Origin: an uncultured Acetatifactor sp.
GTDB lineage: Bacteria > Bacillota > Clostridia > Lachnospirales > Lachnospiraceae
Length of the DNA stretch: 64,000 nucleotides
Assembly (NCBI GenBank): GCA_947630715.1
Contig: CANRIP010000011.1
Coordinates: forward strand, 1 to 64,000
Reading direction: 5' to 3'
The notes beneath the pieces are model-generated. The model worked only from the letters and a program-made list of their open reading frames with translations, searched no databases and was not told the origin of the DNA. Both the position numbers and the translations under genes were made by a program. Below, one piece after another: positions 1-9,873 of the stretch (the first letter of the stretch is position 1; each line of letters starts with the position of its first letter).

Positions 1-178
1 GAGTGTTTCCCATGTACAGATATAGGCGGATCGGGGATGATCGGGGATATGCGGTGCTTCGTGAAAGAACCCTGCGCAGACAGCGAATGTGGTTGACTTT
101 GCCGCCGGATACCTGTAAAATATTTATGGGTTATGCGCATCAAAACAAAGACCACAGAAAGGCAAGGCACATCGGCTT

Positions 179-1060
179 ATGGCGAAAATTGCGATTGTTA
201 CGGACAGCAACAGCGGAATCACCCAGCAGGCGGGAAAGGAGATGGGCGTTTTTGTCCTTCCCATGCCGTTTATGATAAACGGGGAAACCTATTATGAGGA
301 TATCAGTCTGACCCAGGAGGAATTTTATCAGAAACTCACCTCGGGAGCGGATATCAGCACCAGCCAGCCCTCTCCGGAATCGGTTCTGGAGCTTTGGAAC
401 CGGGTTTTAAAAGAGTATGATCAACTGGTACATATTCCCATGAGCAGCGGCCTTTCCGGATCCTGCCAAAGCGCCATGATGCTGGCGGAGGAGTATGACG
501 GGAGAGTGCAGGTGGTGAATAACCAGCGAATCTCCGTCACCCAAAGACAGTCCTGCCTGGATGCGCTGGCTCTTGCGGAGGCGGGAAAAGACGCGGCGGA
601 AATCCGCTCTTTTCTGGAAACGGATAAATTTAACAGCAGTATTTATATTATGCTGGACACGTTATACTATCTGAAAAAGGGAGGCAGAATCACTCCCGCG
701 GCAGCCGCGATCGGGACCATGCTGAAATTAAAGCCGGTGCTCCAGATCCAGGGGGAAAAGCTGGACGCCTTTGCCAAGGCTCGTACCACGGCTCAGGGCA
801 GGACCATTATGATCAACGCCATCCGAAACGATATCACCCATCGATTTGGGGGGCAGATCGAACAGCAGCCGGTCTGGCTGGAAATCGCCTATACGGCTGA
901 CCGGGCCGCGGCCGAAGACTTCCGGAAGGAAGTGGAGAGCTTCTTCCCGGGGTATGACATCCATGTGGATCCCCTTTCCTTAAGCGTCGCCTGTCATATC
1001 GGGCCCGGCGCGCTGGCTTTGGCCTGTTGTAAGAAGATACCGGACACAAAGGAACTGTAA
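179..1060 (+). CDS. DegV family fatty-acid-binding protein
   Basis: MAKIAIVTDSNSGITQQ...; typical DegV N-terminus, SSGLSGS motif, ~290 aa. Confidence 0.9.
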   Translation: MAKIAIVTDSNSGITQQAGKEMGVFVLPMPFMINGETYYEDISLTQEEFYQKLTSGADISTSQPSPESVLELWNRVLKEYDQLVHIPMSSGLSGSCQSAMMLAEEYDGRVQVVNNQRISVTQRQSCLDALALAEAGKDAAEIRSFLETDKFNSSIYIMLDTLYYLKKGGRITPAAAAIGTMLKLKPVLQIQGEKLDAFAKARTTAQGRTIMINAIRNDITHRFGGQIEQQPVWLEIAYTADRAAAEDFRKEVESFFPGYDIHVDPLSLSVACHIGPGALALACCKKIPDTKEL

Positions 1061-1116
1061 TCGGAAAACCGTACGGTTAGTGTGGCCGGGGACTGACCGG
1101 ACTGGGAGGATACGGC

Positions 1117-3726
1117 ATGTGGAAGAAAGCGGAACACAAACGCAAAATGAGGGATAAGAGCCTCACCGCCACGGGACTGGTGCTGGTGGTGTTGGTGTTA
1201 TTACTGATTTTTACGTATTTACAGATTTACAGCGTCCTGAAAAAACGGGCCGTGGAGCGGCTGGAAGAAGGAGCCAACACGGTGATAGAAGAAATCACCG
1301 CCAAGCTGGAACGGGACAGCAGCATTCTGAATGCAACGGCGCGCATTATTTCCGAAGCAAATAACTTTGACGTGAATGAAACGCTGGGGATTATGGAAAC
1401 CACGGCGCCGTTACTGGAAACCATGCACGTCAGGGTTCTGTTATCTGACAACAGGGTCCTTTCCCCGGACGGGTATGTGACGGATGCGTCGGAAAGCGAG
1501 GAGCTTTCCTTTATGGAGGAAGCGCCCCTGGGGGAGCATATTTCCAACCGTATGACGGGGATCGGCGGCAAGTCCAAGGTGCTGCGGCATTTTGTCCCCA
1601 TCGTGCAGGACGGACAGGTCGCGGCGCTTTTGTACGGCATTACGGAGCTGGATGTCCTTCACGAAAATCTCAACATTGACAATATTTACAATTCCACCGC
1701 CAGCGTTTATATTATCGATACAAAGACGGGGGATTTTATTCTTGACACCTGGCACGACGAGCTGGGTAACATTTATGATCCCCAGTTTTCCACCGGACGA
1801 GAGACGAAGGGAGAGATGTCCTGGAGCGAATATATGGACAGGATTATGTCTCTGGATTCCGGATATGTGATTTTCCGGACGGATAATACGGACGGCTGGG
1901 AATATATGTATTTTGCCCCTGCCAAGGTCAATCGATGGGCGATTGCCGTGTCTGTCCCGGAGAAGGAGGCATTCTCCAGCGTGTACGCGGTGCAGCGGAT
2001 TTGTTTTGCTCTTGGAATCGTGATTATGATCGTGATTGTAGGGTATTATCAGTTGATCCGAAACAACGCGAAGAAAACCATGAAACAGGCGGTGGAACAG
2101 GCGGTTTTGTCGGAAAAGCTGCAGAAGGCCGAAGCGGCCGACCGGGCGAAAAGCGTTTTCCTGTCCAATATGTCCCATGATATCCGTACGCCCATGAACG
2201 CCATTATCGGTTTCGCCACGCTGGCCCAGGCCAATCTGGACAACAGGGAACGCATGCAGGAGTATCTGAAAAAGATTTTGTCCTCCAGCAACCATCTGCT
2301 CTCTCTGATCAACGACATTCTGGACATGAGCCGGATCGAATCCGGCAAGCTGAATATTGAGGAAAAGGAATGCTCCATTTCGGATATTTTCCGCGATATG
2401 CGGAATATTATTCAGACCCAGATGCAGTCCAAACAGTTGAACTTCTATATGGACACCATCGATGTGGTGGATGAAAACATTTATTGCGACAAGCTGCATG
2501 TGAATCAGGTGCTTTTAAACCTGTTATCCAACGCCATCAAATTTACTCCCTCCGGCGGCACGGTGGCCCTGACCATCAGGCAGAAACCCCGCGCGCCGAA
2601 GGGATATGGTTCCTATGAAATCCGGGTCAAGGATACGGGAATCGGCATGAGCGAAGAATTCACCAAGCATATTTTCGAGCCCTTCGAGAGAGAACGCAAC
2701 TCCACCGCCAGCGGCATCCAGGGAACCGGCCTGGGGATGGCCATTACAAAGAACATCGTGGATACCATGGGCGGCACCATTGAACTCCATTCCGAGCAGG
2801 GGAAGGGATCGGAATTTATCATCAATCTGGATTTCAGGCTGCAGGAGGAGCCAAAGACCATAGAGGTGGTGCAGAAATTGCAGGGCCTCAGAGCCCTTGT
2901 GGTGGACGACAGCTTTTCCACCTGTGACAGCGTGACCAAGATGCTGCGGCAGATCGGGATGCGGCCGGAGTGGGTGCTGCATGGAAAAGAGGCGGTGCTG
3001 CATGCAAGACAGGCCTATGAGCTGGGGGATGAATATCACGCCTATATTGTGGATTGGTACCTGCCTGATTTAAGCGGGCTGGAGGTGGTGCGGCAGATCC
3101 GCTCCATCGTGGGAGACAGCGCTCCCATTATCATTGTCACCGCATATGACTGGTCGGCCTTTGAGGACGAGGCGCGGGAAGCGGGAGCCACCGCTTTCTG
3201 TCATAAGCCCATCTTCCTTTCGGAGCTCAGGGATATTCTGATCTCTGCCTCCGGGGACCAAAAGAAGGAGGCGGACGAGGAAGACCCCATTCCCGATGTC
3301 ATGGAGCAGTTAAAGGGGGCGCGGTTCCTTCTCACGGAGGATAACGAACTGAACCGTGAAATCGCCGAGGAAATCCTGACGGACAGCGGTTTTCTGGTGG
3401 ACACCGCGGAGGACGGCACCATTGCGGTGGAGAAAGTCAAGAATTCCCCGCCGGGTTACTATTCCCTGGTGCTGATGGATATCCAGATGCCGATTATGAA
3501 CGGGTATGAGGCGGCCAAGGCGATCCGGGGCCTGGAAAATCCATATCTTGCGGGAATTCCCATCATCGCCATGACGGCCAACGCCTTTGACGAGGACAGA
3601 CAGCGGGCGTTGGAATGCGGTATGAACGCCCACGTTGCAAAGCCCATCGACGTGAAAAAACTGCTGGATGTGATCACGGAGATTCTGAAGGAGCAGTTGA
3701 AAGAAAAACAAGAAAACAAAGAATAA
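1117..3726 (+). CDS. hybrid sensor histidine kinase with two C-terminal receiver domains
   Basis: N-terminal TM and extracellular sensor region; H-box SNMSHDIRTPMNAIIGF; N/G boxes (LLSNAIKFTPSGG, VKDTGIGM, GTGLGMAI); two REC domains (ALVVDDS..., LMDIQMPIMNGYEA). Confidence 0.9.
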   Translation: MWKKAEHKRKMRDKSLTATGLVLVVLVLLLIFTYLQIYSVLKKRAVERLEEGANTVIEEITAKLERDSSILNATARIISEANNFDVNETLGIMETTAPLLETMHVRVLLSDNRVLSPDGYVTDASESEELSFMEEAPLGEHISNRMTGIGGKSKVLRHFVPIVQDGQVAALLYGITELDVLHENLNIDNIYNSTASVYIIDTKTGDFILDTWHDELGNIYDPQFSTGRETKGEMSWSEYMDRIMSLDSGYVIFRTDNTDGWEYMYFAPAKVNRWAIAVSVPEKEAFSSVYAVQRICFALGIVIMIVIVGYYQLIRNNAKKTMKQAVEQAVLSEKLQKAEAADRAKSVFLSNMSHDIRTPMNAIIGFATLAQANLDNRERMQEYLKKILSSSNHLLSLINDILDMSRIESGKLNIEEKECSISDIFRDMRNIIQTQMQSKQLNFYMDTIDVVDENIYCDKLHVNQVLLNLLSNAIKFTPSGGTVALTIRQKPRAPKGYGSYEIRVKDTGIGMSEEFTKHIFEPFERERNSTASGIQGTGLGMAITKNIVDTMGGTIELHSEQGKGSEFIINLDFRLQEEPKTIEVVQKLQGLRALVVDDSFSTCDSVTKMLRQIGMRPEWVLHGKEAVLHARQAYELGDEYHAYIVDWYLPDLSGLEVVRQIRSIVGDSAPIIIVTAYDWSAFEDEAREAGATAFCHKPIFLSELRDILISASGDQKKEADEEDPIPDVMEQLKGARFLLTEDNELNREIAEEILTDSGFLVDTAEDGTIAVEKVKNSPPGYYSLVLMDIQMPIMNGYEAAKAIRGLENPYLAGIPIIAMTANAFDEDRQRALECGMNAHVAKPIDVKKLLDVITEILKEQLKEKQENKE

Positions 3727-3752
3727 CAAGAATAAGGAGTGTTTACCTGAAA

Positions 3753-5684
3753 ATGGCGGAGCCTAACAATCAATACGACGCCTCCAGCATTAAAGTGCTG
3801 GAGGGACTGGAAGCGGTTCGGACGCGCCCGGGGATGTATATCGGAAGCGTATCCATCAGAGGACTGAATCATTTGATTTATGAGATCGTGGACAATTCCG
3901 TGGACGAACATCTGGCGGGATACTGTGACAGGATCACGGTGACGCTGGAAGCGGACGGTTCCGCCACCATATCGGACAACGGGCGTGGGATTCCCGTTGG
4001 TCTGCACGAAAAAGGCGTCAGCGCCGAAAGGCTGGTATTTACCACTCTCCACGCGGGAGGAAAATTTGACAACGGCGCTTATAAAACCAGCGGCGGCCTG
4101 CACGGAGTGGGTTCCTCGGTGGTGAACGCGCTGTCCGAGAGACTGACGGTCACGGTGAAGACCGGCGGTTTGATCTATGAGGACAAATACGAGAGAGGGG
4201 ATCCGGTTGTGGAGCTGGAAAACGGCCTTCTGCCTGTGAAGGGGAAGACCCGGGAGACGGGAACCACCGTCAATTTCCTGCCGGACGATACCATCTTTGA
4301 CAAAATCAGGTTCAAGGAAGACGATGTCAAGAGCAGGCTCCATGAGACGGCTTACCTGAATCCGAATCTGACCATTGTGTTCCGGGATCTGCGCAGGGAG
4401 GAGCCGGAGACGGTGACCTTCCATGAGCCGGACGGCATCACGGGCTTTATCCGGGATATGAACAAATCCCAGGAGACGGTTCACGATGTGATCTATTTCT
4501 CCGGAGAGAGCGACGGGATTGCCGTGGAAGGGGCCTTCCAGTACGTCAATGAATTCCATGAAAACGTGCTGGGCTTTTGCAACAATATCTATAATTCCGA
4601 AGGGGGCACCCACCTGACGGGCTTTAAGACCACCTTCACCAACGTGATCAACACCTATGCGAGAGAGCTTGGCATTTTAAAGGAAAAGGACGCGAACTTC
4701 ACCGGCGCCGATGTGAGAAACGGCATGACGGCGGTCATTTCCATCAAGCACCCGGATCCCAGGTTTGAGGGACAGACCAAGACCAAGCTAGACAATCAGG
4801 ACGCGGCGAAGGCGGTGGGAAAGGTGACCGGCGAGGAAATCGTGCGCATTTTCGACCGGAACCTGGAAACCCTGAAAAACATTATCGGCTGCGCCGAAAA
4901 AGCGGCCAAAATCCGGAAAACCGAGGAAAGGGCGAAAACCAATCTCCTGACGAAACAGAAGTTTTCCTTTGATTCCAACGGAAAGCTGGCAAACTGCGAG
5001 TCGAGGGATCCCTCCAAATGCGAAATTTTCATCGTGGAGGGAGATTCCGCGGGAGGCAGCGCCAAAACGGCCAGAAACCGGATGTATCAGGCCATTCTCC
5101 CCATCCGGGGCAAAATTTTAAACGTGGAGAAGGCCAGCATCGACAAGGTGCTTGCCAACGCCGAGATCAAGACCATGATCAACGCCTTTGGCTGCGGCTT
5201 TTCCGAAGGGTACGGGAACGATTTCGACATCAGTAAGCTCCGGTATGACAAGATTGTGATCATGGCGGATGCGGATGTGGACGGAGCCCATATTTCCACC
5301 CTGCTTTTGACTCTTTTTTACCGGTTTATGCCGGAACTGATTTTTGAGGGACATGTGTATATTGCCATGCCGCCTCTTTATAAAGCCATGCCCGCCAAGG
5401 GAAAAGAGGAATACCTCTATGACGACAAGGCCCTGGAACGGTACCGGAAAACTCATAAGGGGTCTTTTACCCTCCAAAGATACAAGGGCTTGGGCGAGAT
5501 GGACGCCGAGCAGCTATGGGAAACCACGCTCAACCCCGAGACCCGGCGCATGAAACTGGTGGAAATCGAGGACGCCCGCATGGCCAGCGAGGTCACGGAG
5601 CTGCTGATGGGAACGGAGGTTCCGCCCCGCAAGGCGTTTATCTATGATCACGCCCACGATGCGGAGCTGGATATGCAGGCATAG
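3753..5684 (+). CDS. type IIA DNA topoisomerase subunit B (ParE/GyrB family, probably topo IV-like)
   Basis: GHKL ATPase motifs, YKTSGGLHGVGSSVVNALS, EGDSAGGSAK, PLRGK-like ILPIRGKILNVEKA; start moved to the internal ATG (MAEPNNQYDASSIKVLEGLEAVRTRPGMYIG) after AAGGAG. Confidence 0.9.
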   Translation: MAEPNNQYDASSIKVLEGLEAVRTRPGMYIGSVSIRGLNHLIYEIVDNSVDEHLAGYCDRITVTLEADGSATISDNGRGIPVGLHEKGVSAERLVFTTLHAGGKFDNGAYKTSGGLHGVGSSVVNALSERLTVTVKTGGLIYEDKYERGDPVVELENGLLPVKGKTRETGTTVNFLPDDTIFDKIRFKEDDVKSRLHETAYLNPNLTIVFRDLRREEPETVTFHEPDGITGFIRDMNKSQETVHDVIYFSGESDGIAVEGAFQYVNEFHENVLGFCNNIYNSEGGTHLTGFKTTFTNVINTYARELGILKEKDANFTGADVRNGMTAVISIKHPDPRFEGQTKTKLDNQDAAKAVGKVTGEEIVRIFDRNLETLKNIIGCAEKAAKIRKTEERAKTNLLTKQKFSFDSNGKLANCESRDPSKCEIFIVEGDSAGGSAKTARNRMYQAILPIRGKILNVEKASIDKVLANAEIKTMINAFGCGFSEGYGNDFDISKLRYDKIVIMADADVDGAHISTLLLTLFYRFMPELIFEGHVYIAMPPLYKAMPAKGKEEYLYDDKALERYRKTHKGSFTLQRYKGLGEMDAEQLWETTLNPETRRMKLVEIEDARMASEVTELLMGTEVPPRKAFIYDHAHDAELDMQA

Positions 5685-5728
5685 CGGGGAAAAACAAATC
5701 CGGCCCCGAGCAAAAAATGCGCAAAAGC

Positions 5729-5881
5729 GGCATAAAGAACTAAAAGGCATAAAGAAACAGAAAAGGCATAAAAGAACAAAAACGACATAAAGAACCAAAA
5801 AAGGCATCAAGAAACAAAAGCGGCATAAAGAACTAAAAAGCATAAAGAAACAATAGCGGCATAAAGGAATAATAGCGGCAT
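5729..5881. repeat. ~19-bp degenerate tandem repeat (about 8 units) ending at the ParC/GyrA start codon
   Basis: units ggcataaagaac(t/a)aaaa start at 5729, 5746, 5765, 5784, 5803, 5822, 5839, 5858; a ninth unit merges into ggcATATGG of the CDS start. Confidence 0.9.
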
Positions 5882-8122
5882 ATGGAAGAAAACAGAATCA
5901 TTAAAACAGAATATTCCGAGGAAATGCAGAAGGCGTTTATCGATTACGCCATGAGCGTGATTATCGCCCGAGCGCTTCCCGATGTGCGGGACGGGCTGAA
6001 ACCTGTGCAGCGCAGAGTCCTCTATGATATGTATGAGCTTGGGATCCGCTGGGACAGGCCCTACCGGAAAAGCGCCCGTATCGTGGGAGACACCATGGGT
6101 AAATACCATCCCCACGGAGACAGCTCCATTTATGATTCCCTGGTGGTGATGAGCCAGGATTTTAAGAAGGGGCTGGCGCTGATTGACGGCCACGGCAATT
6201 TCGGCAATATCGAGGGCGATCCGGCCGCCGCCATGCGTTACACGGAGGCAAGGCTGCAGAAGGTGACCCAGGAAGTTTTCCTGGGGGATCTGGATAAGGA
6301 CGTGGTGGACTTTCTCCCCAATTTTGACGAAACGGAAAAGGAACCCTCGGTGCTGCCGGTGAAAATCCCCAATTTCCTGGTGAACGGCTCCGAGGGCATC
6401 GCGGTGGGAATGACCACCAGTACGCCCCCTCACAATCTCTGTGAGGTTGTGGACGCGATGAAAGCCTTCCTGTTAAATGAGGATATTTCCGTGAAGGAGC
6501 TGATGCGTTACCTGAAGGGCCCGGATTTCCCCACCGGCGGCATTGTGATCAACAAGGATGAGCTGGAGGAAATCTATGAAACCGGCACGGGCAAGGTGAA
6601 GATCCGGGGCAAGGTGGAATTTGAAAAACTGAAGGGCGGCCGTACCAACGTGGTGGTCACCCAGATTCCCTATCCCATGATCGGTTCCGGCATCTCCAAA
6701 TTTATGTCCGATGTGGAAGCTCTGGTGGAATCCCGCAAAACCCAGGATGTGGCGGATATTTCCAACCAGTCCTCCAAGGAGGGCATCCGCATTGTGATCG
6801 AGTTAAAAAAGGACGCGGACGCGGAGAACTTTGTGAACCTGTTGTATAAAAAGACCCGTCTGGAGGACACCTTCGGGGTGAACATGCTGGCGATCTGCGA
6901 CGGCCGGCCGGAAACCATGGGGTTAAGACAGATTTTGAAGGCGTGTGTGGATTTCCAGTTTCAGACCGCCACCCGTAAGTACAACAACCTTCTGGCCAGG
7001 GAAAACGAGCGCAGGGAAATTCAGGAGGGCCTGATCAAAGCCTGCAACGTGATCGATCTGATCATAGAAATCCTGCGGGGCTCCCGGGACAGGAATATGG
7101 CGAAAGCGTGTCTGGTGGAGGGCAAGACGGAGGGGATCAAGTTTAAATCCCGGGAATCCGGCATTATGGCCGCACAGTTGCGGTTTACCGAGAAACAGGC
7201 CAACGCCATTCTGGATATGCGGCTGTACAAGCTGATCGGGCTGGAGCTGGAGGCGTTGATTCAGGAGCATGAGGAAACCGTGGCAAACATTTACCGCTAT
7301 GAGGATATTCTGGAGCGGCGGGATTCTATGGCCCAGGTCATTATCAACGAGCTGGAGGCAATCAAAAAAGAATTCGGCAGGAAACGGCGCACCCAGATCG
7401 AGAACGCCGAAGAAGCCGTTTACAGAGAAAAAGAGACGGTAGAAACGGACGTATGCGTACTGGTGGACCGGTTCGGATACGCCAGAGCCATTGAAATGTC
7501 CGCCTACGAGAGAAACAAGGAGGCGGCGGACGGGGAAAACCGGTTTGCGGTGATCTGCAAGAATACAGGAAAAATCTGCATTTTTACCGATACGGGGCAA
7601 CTGCACACCATTAAGGTCATGGACATTCCCGCGGGGAAATTCCGGGATAAAGGTACGCCTTTGGACAATATCAGCAATTTTGACTCCAAAAAGGAAAGAA
7701 TCGTCAATATGCTCAGCCAGACTCAGTTGAATCTGCGCCAGGTGGTGTTCGTCACGGCTCAGTCCATGGTGAAACTGGTGGACGGCGGGGAGTTTGACGT
7801 GTCAAAGCGCACCGTGGCGGCCACCAAGCTGGGGGAGGGGGACTTTGTGGTCAGCGTTGAGACGCTGACGGAGCAAAGATATGTGATCCTTCAGACCAGG
7901 GAGGGGTATTTCCTGAAATTTTCCCTGGAGGAAATTCCGGAAAAGAAGAAGGGAGCCATCGGCGTAAGGGGTATGAAACTGGGAGCCAAGGATCAGGTGG
8001 AACAGGTGTATTATACCATGGTTCTGGACAATGCCGAGATTTCCTATCATGGAAAGACCATTATCTTGAACGATTTAAAGAACGGGAAACGGGACAGCAA
8101 GGGAACCCGGATCAAAATCTGA
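5882..8122 (+). CDS. type IIA DNA topoisomerase subunit A (ParC/GyrA family)
   Basis: breakage-reunion domain (KPVQRRVLYDMYELG, GKYHPHGDSSIYDSLVVMSQDF, AAAMRYTEARL) and C-terminal beta-pinwheel; follows the B subunit. Confidence 0.9.
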   Translation: MEENRIIKTEYSEEMQKAFIDYAMSVIIARALPDVRDGLKPVQRRVLYDMYELGIRWDRPYRKSARIVGDTMGKYHPHGDSSIYDSLVVMSQDFKKGLALIDGHGNFGNIEGDPAAAMRYTEARLQKVTQEVFLGDLDKDVVDFLPNFDETEKEPSVLPVKIPNFLVNGSEGIAVGMTTSTPPHNLCEVVDAMKAFLLNEDISVKELMRYLKGPDFPTGGIVINKDELEEIYETGTGKVKIRGKVEFEKLKGGRTNVVVTQIPYPMIGSGISKFMSDVEALVESRKTQDVADISNQSSKEGIRIVIELKKDADAENFVNLLYKKTRLEDTFGVNMLAICDGRPETMGLRQILKACVDFQFQTATRKYNNLLARENERREIQEGLIKACNVIDLIIEILRGSRDRNMAKACLVEGKTEGIKFKSRESGIMAAQLRFTEKQANAILDMRLYKLIGLELEALIQEHEETVANIYRYEDILERRDSMAQVIINELEAIKKEFGRKRRTQIENAEEAVYREKETVETDVCVLVDRFGYARAIEMSAYERNKEAADGENRFAVICKNTGKICIFTDTGQLHTIKVMDIPAGKFRDKGTPLDNISNFDSKKERIVNMLSQTQLNLRQVVFVTAQSMVKLVDGGEFDVSKRTVAATKLGEGDFVVSVETLTEQRYVILQTREGYFLKFSLEEIPEKKKGAIGVRGMKLGAKDQVEQVYYTMVLDNAEISYHGKTIILNDLKNGKRDSKGTRIKI

Positions 8123-8149
8123 GCCAATCGGGCGGGAGGCCAGGAACGG

Positions 8150-8752
8150 ATGAGAGTGATCGCTGGAACGGCGGGGAGCCTGCCGTTAAAAGCCCCTGAA
8201 GGGATGAATACGCGCCCCACCACGGACCGGATCCGGGAAACCCTCTTTAATATGCTGCAAAAGGAAGTCCCGGGAGCGGTTTTTCTGGATCTTTTCAGCG
8301 GAAGCGGGGCGATTGGGATCGAGGCGCTGAGCCGGGGGGCGAAAAAAGCGTATTTTGTGGAAAAGGATCCCAAGGCTTTGGACATCATTGAACAAAATCT
8401 GACATTTACGAAATTAAAGAACCGTGCTATATTAATAAAGCAGGATGTGGTCAGCGCTCTATGCGGCATCCGGGAGGAGGCGGCGGATATTATTTTTATG
8501 GATCCGCCCTATCGTCAGGATCTGGAGCGGCCCGTCCTGGCGTGTCTGGGGGAGCGGCCCTTTGTGACCCCGGATACCCTCGTCATCGTCGAGGCCTATC
8601 TGGGAACGGATTTTTCCTACGCGGCGGAAACGGGTTTTTGCGTGGTCAGGGAAAAGAAGTACAAGACCAACAAGCATGTCTTCCTGAGAAAGACAGGCGG
8701 ACAACATCCGGGCGGCGCGGATTCGATTCCATCAACCGAAAGGCAGGAATAA
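8150..8752 (+). CDS. rsmD: 16S rRNA (guanine(966)-N(2))-methyltransferase RsmD
   Basis: [40 protein letters not shown] motif; adjacent to coaD. Confidence 0.93.
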   Translation: MRVIAGTAGSLPLKAPEGMNTRPTTDRIRETLFNMLQKEVPGAVFLDLFSGSGAIGIEALSRGAKKAYFVEKDPKALDIIEQNLTFTKLKNRAILIKQDVVSALCGIREEAADIIFMDPPYRQDLERPVLACLGERPFVTPDTLVIVEAYLGTDFSYAAETGFCVVREKKYKTNKHVFLRKTGGQHPGGADSIPSTERQE

Positions 8753-8759
8753 CACAACC

Positions 8760-9254
8760 ATGAAAAGAGCTGTTTATCCCGGAAGTTTCGATCCGGTTAC
8801 CTACGGGCATCTGGATATTATCAAGCGGGCGTCCCGTTTTTTTGACGAACTGATTGTGAGCGTCCTGAATAATAAAGAGAAAACTCCGTTGTTTTCTGTG
8901 GAAGAACGTGTTAATATACTGAGAGAGGCGACAAAGGAGATTCCCAATGTCAAGGTGGATTGTTTCAGCGGGCTGTTGATTAATTACGCCGCCGAAAACG
9001 ATCTGCACATTGCGGTCAGAGGGCTGCGGGCCATCACGGATTTTGAGTATGAGCTCCAGATCGCGCAGACAAACCGCAAGCTTTCCCAGGGGCAGTTGGA
9101 TACCATGTTTTTGACCACCAGCCTGGAATACGCGTATTTAAGTTCCTCCAGCGTAAAGGAAATCGCCAGTTTCGGCGGAGACATCAGCCAATGTGTGCCG
9201 GAGTTTGTGGAAAAGCTGATACAGGAAAAGTATCGGAACGCAAAACAACAGTAA
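8760..9254 (+). CDS. coaD: pantetheine-phosphate adenylyltransferase
   Basis: [24 protein letters not shown]; ISSTxVR-like [16 protein letters not shown]. Confidence 0.96.
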   Translation: MKRAVYPGSFDPVTYGHLDIIKRASRFFDELIVSVLNNKEKTPLFSVEERVNILREATKEIPNVKVDCFSGLLINYAAENDLHIAVRGLRAITDFEYELQIAQTNRKLSQGQLDTMFLTTSLEYAYLSSSSVKEIASFGGDISQCVPEFVEKLIQEKYRNAKQQ

Positions 9255-9261
9255 GGAGAGA

Positions 9262-9873
9262 ATGACCATGAGCAGCAGAATAGAGCAGTTAATCGACGAG
9301 CTAGAGGAATACATCGAGAGCTGCAAACCGAAATTCATGTCCAATTCGGAAATCATCGTCAACAAGGACGAGATCGATGAACTGCTCCGTGAATTGCGCA
9401 TGAAAACTCCCGATGAAATCAAGCGGTATCAGAAGATCATCAGCAACAAGGAAGCCATCTTAAACGACGCCCGCGCAAAGGCGGAGGCGCTGATTAACGA
9501 GGCGACCATACATACCAACGAGCTGATCAGCGAGCATGAGATTATGCAGCAGGCCTACGCTCAGGCCAACGAGGTGGTGAAACAGGCCGCCCAGCAGGCG
9601 CAGGTCATTCTGGACAATGCCACCATAGAGGCAAACGATCTGAAGATGCAGGCGGCTCAGTATACGGAGGATCGGCTGGCGGAGATGGAATCCATCATCC
9701 TGTCGGCGATTCAGTCCGCGGAATCCGCCTACGGTACGCTGATCGGATCCCTGAACCAGTATAAGGAACTGATCCAGAGCAACCGCCGCTCCCTTTATCC
9801 CGCGGACGAGGACATGGATTCGCTCCCCCTGGACGATCCGGGCAACGGCGGCGGAACAGGTGGGATCCAATGA
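9262..9873 (+). CDS. coiled-coil protein of unknown function (conserved near coaD/ylbJ)
   Basis: Ala/Glu/Gln-rich coiled coil; ATGA overlap with downstream amidase. Confidence 0.7.
   Translation: MTMSSRIEQLIDELEEYIESCKPKFMSNSEIIVNKDEIDELLRELRMKTPDEIKRYQKIISNKEAILNDARAKAEALINEATIHTNELISEHEIMQQAYAQANEVVKQAAQQAQVILDNATIEANDLKMQAAQYTEDRLAEMESIILSAIQSAESAYGTLIGSLNQYKELIQSNRRSLYPADEDMDSLPLDDPGNGGGTGGIQ

Noticed and set aside
1441-2499. 352-aa minus-strand ORF opposite the histidine kinase
   Set aside because: Shadow ORF; His/Gln-rich composition and no domain; the plus strand encodes clear kinase motifs.
5514-5843. 109-aa minus-strand ORF (Phe/Cys-rich)
   Set aside because: Product of the 19-bp noncoding repeat read on the opposite strand.
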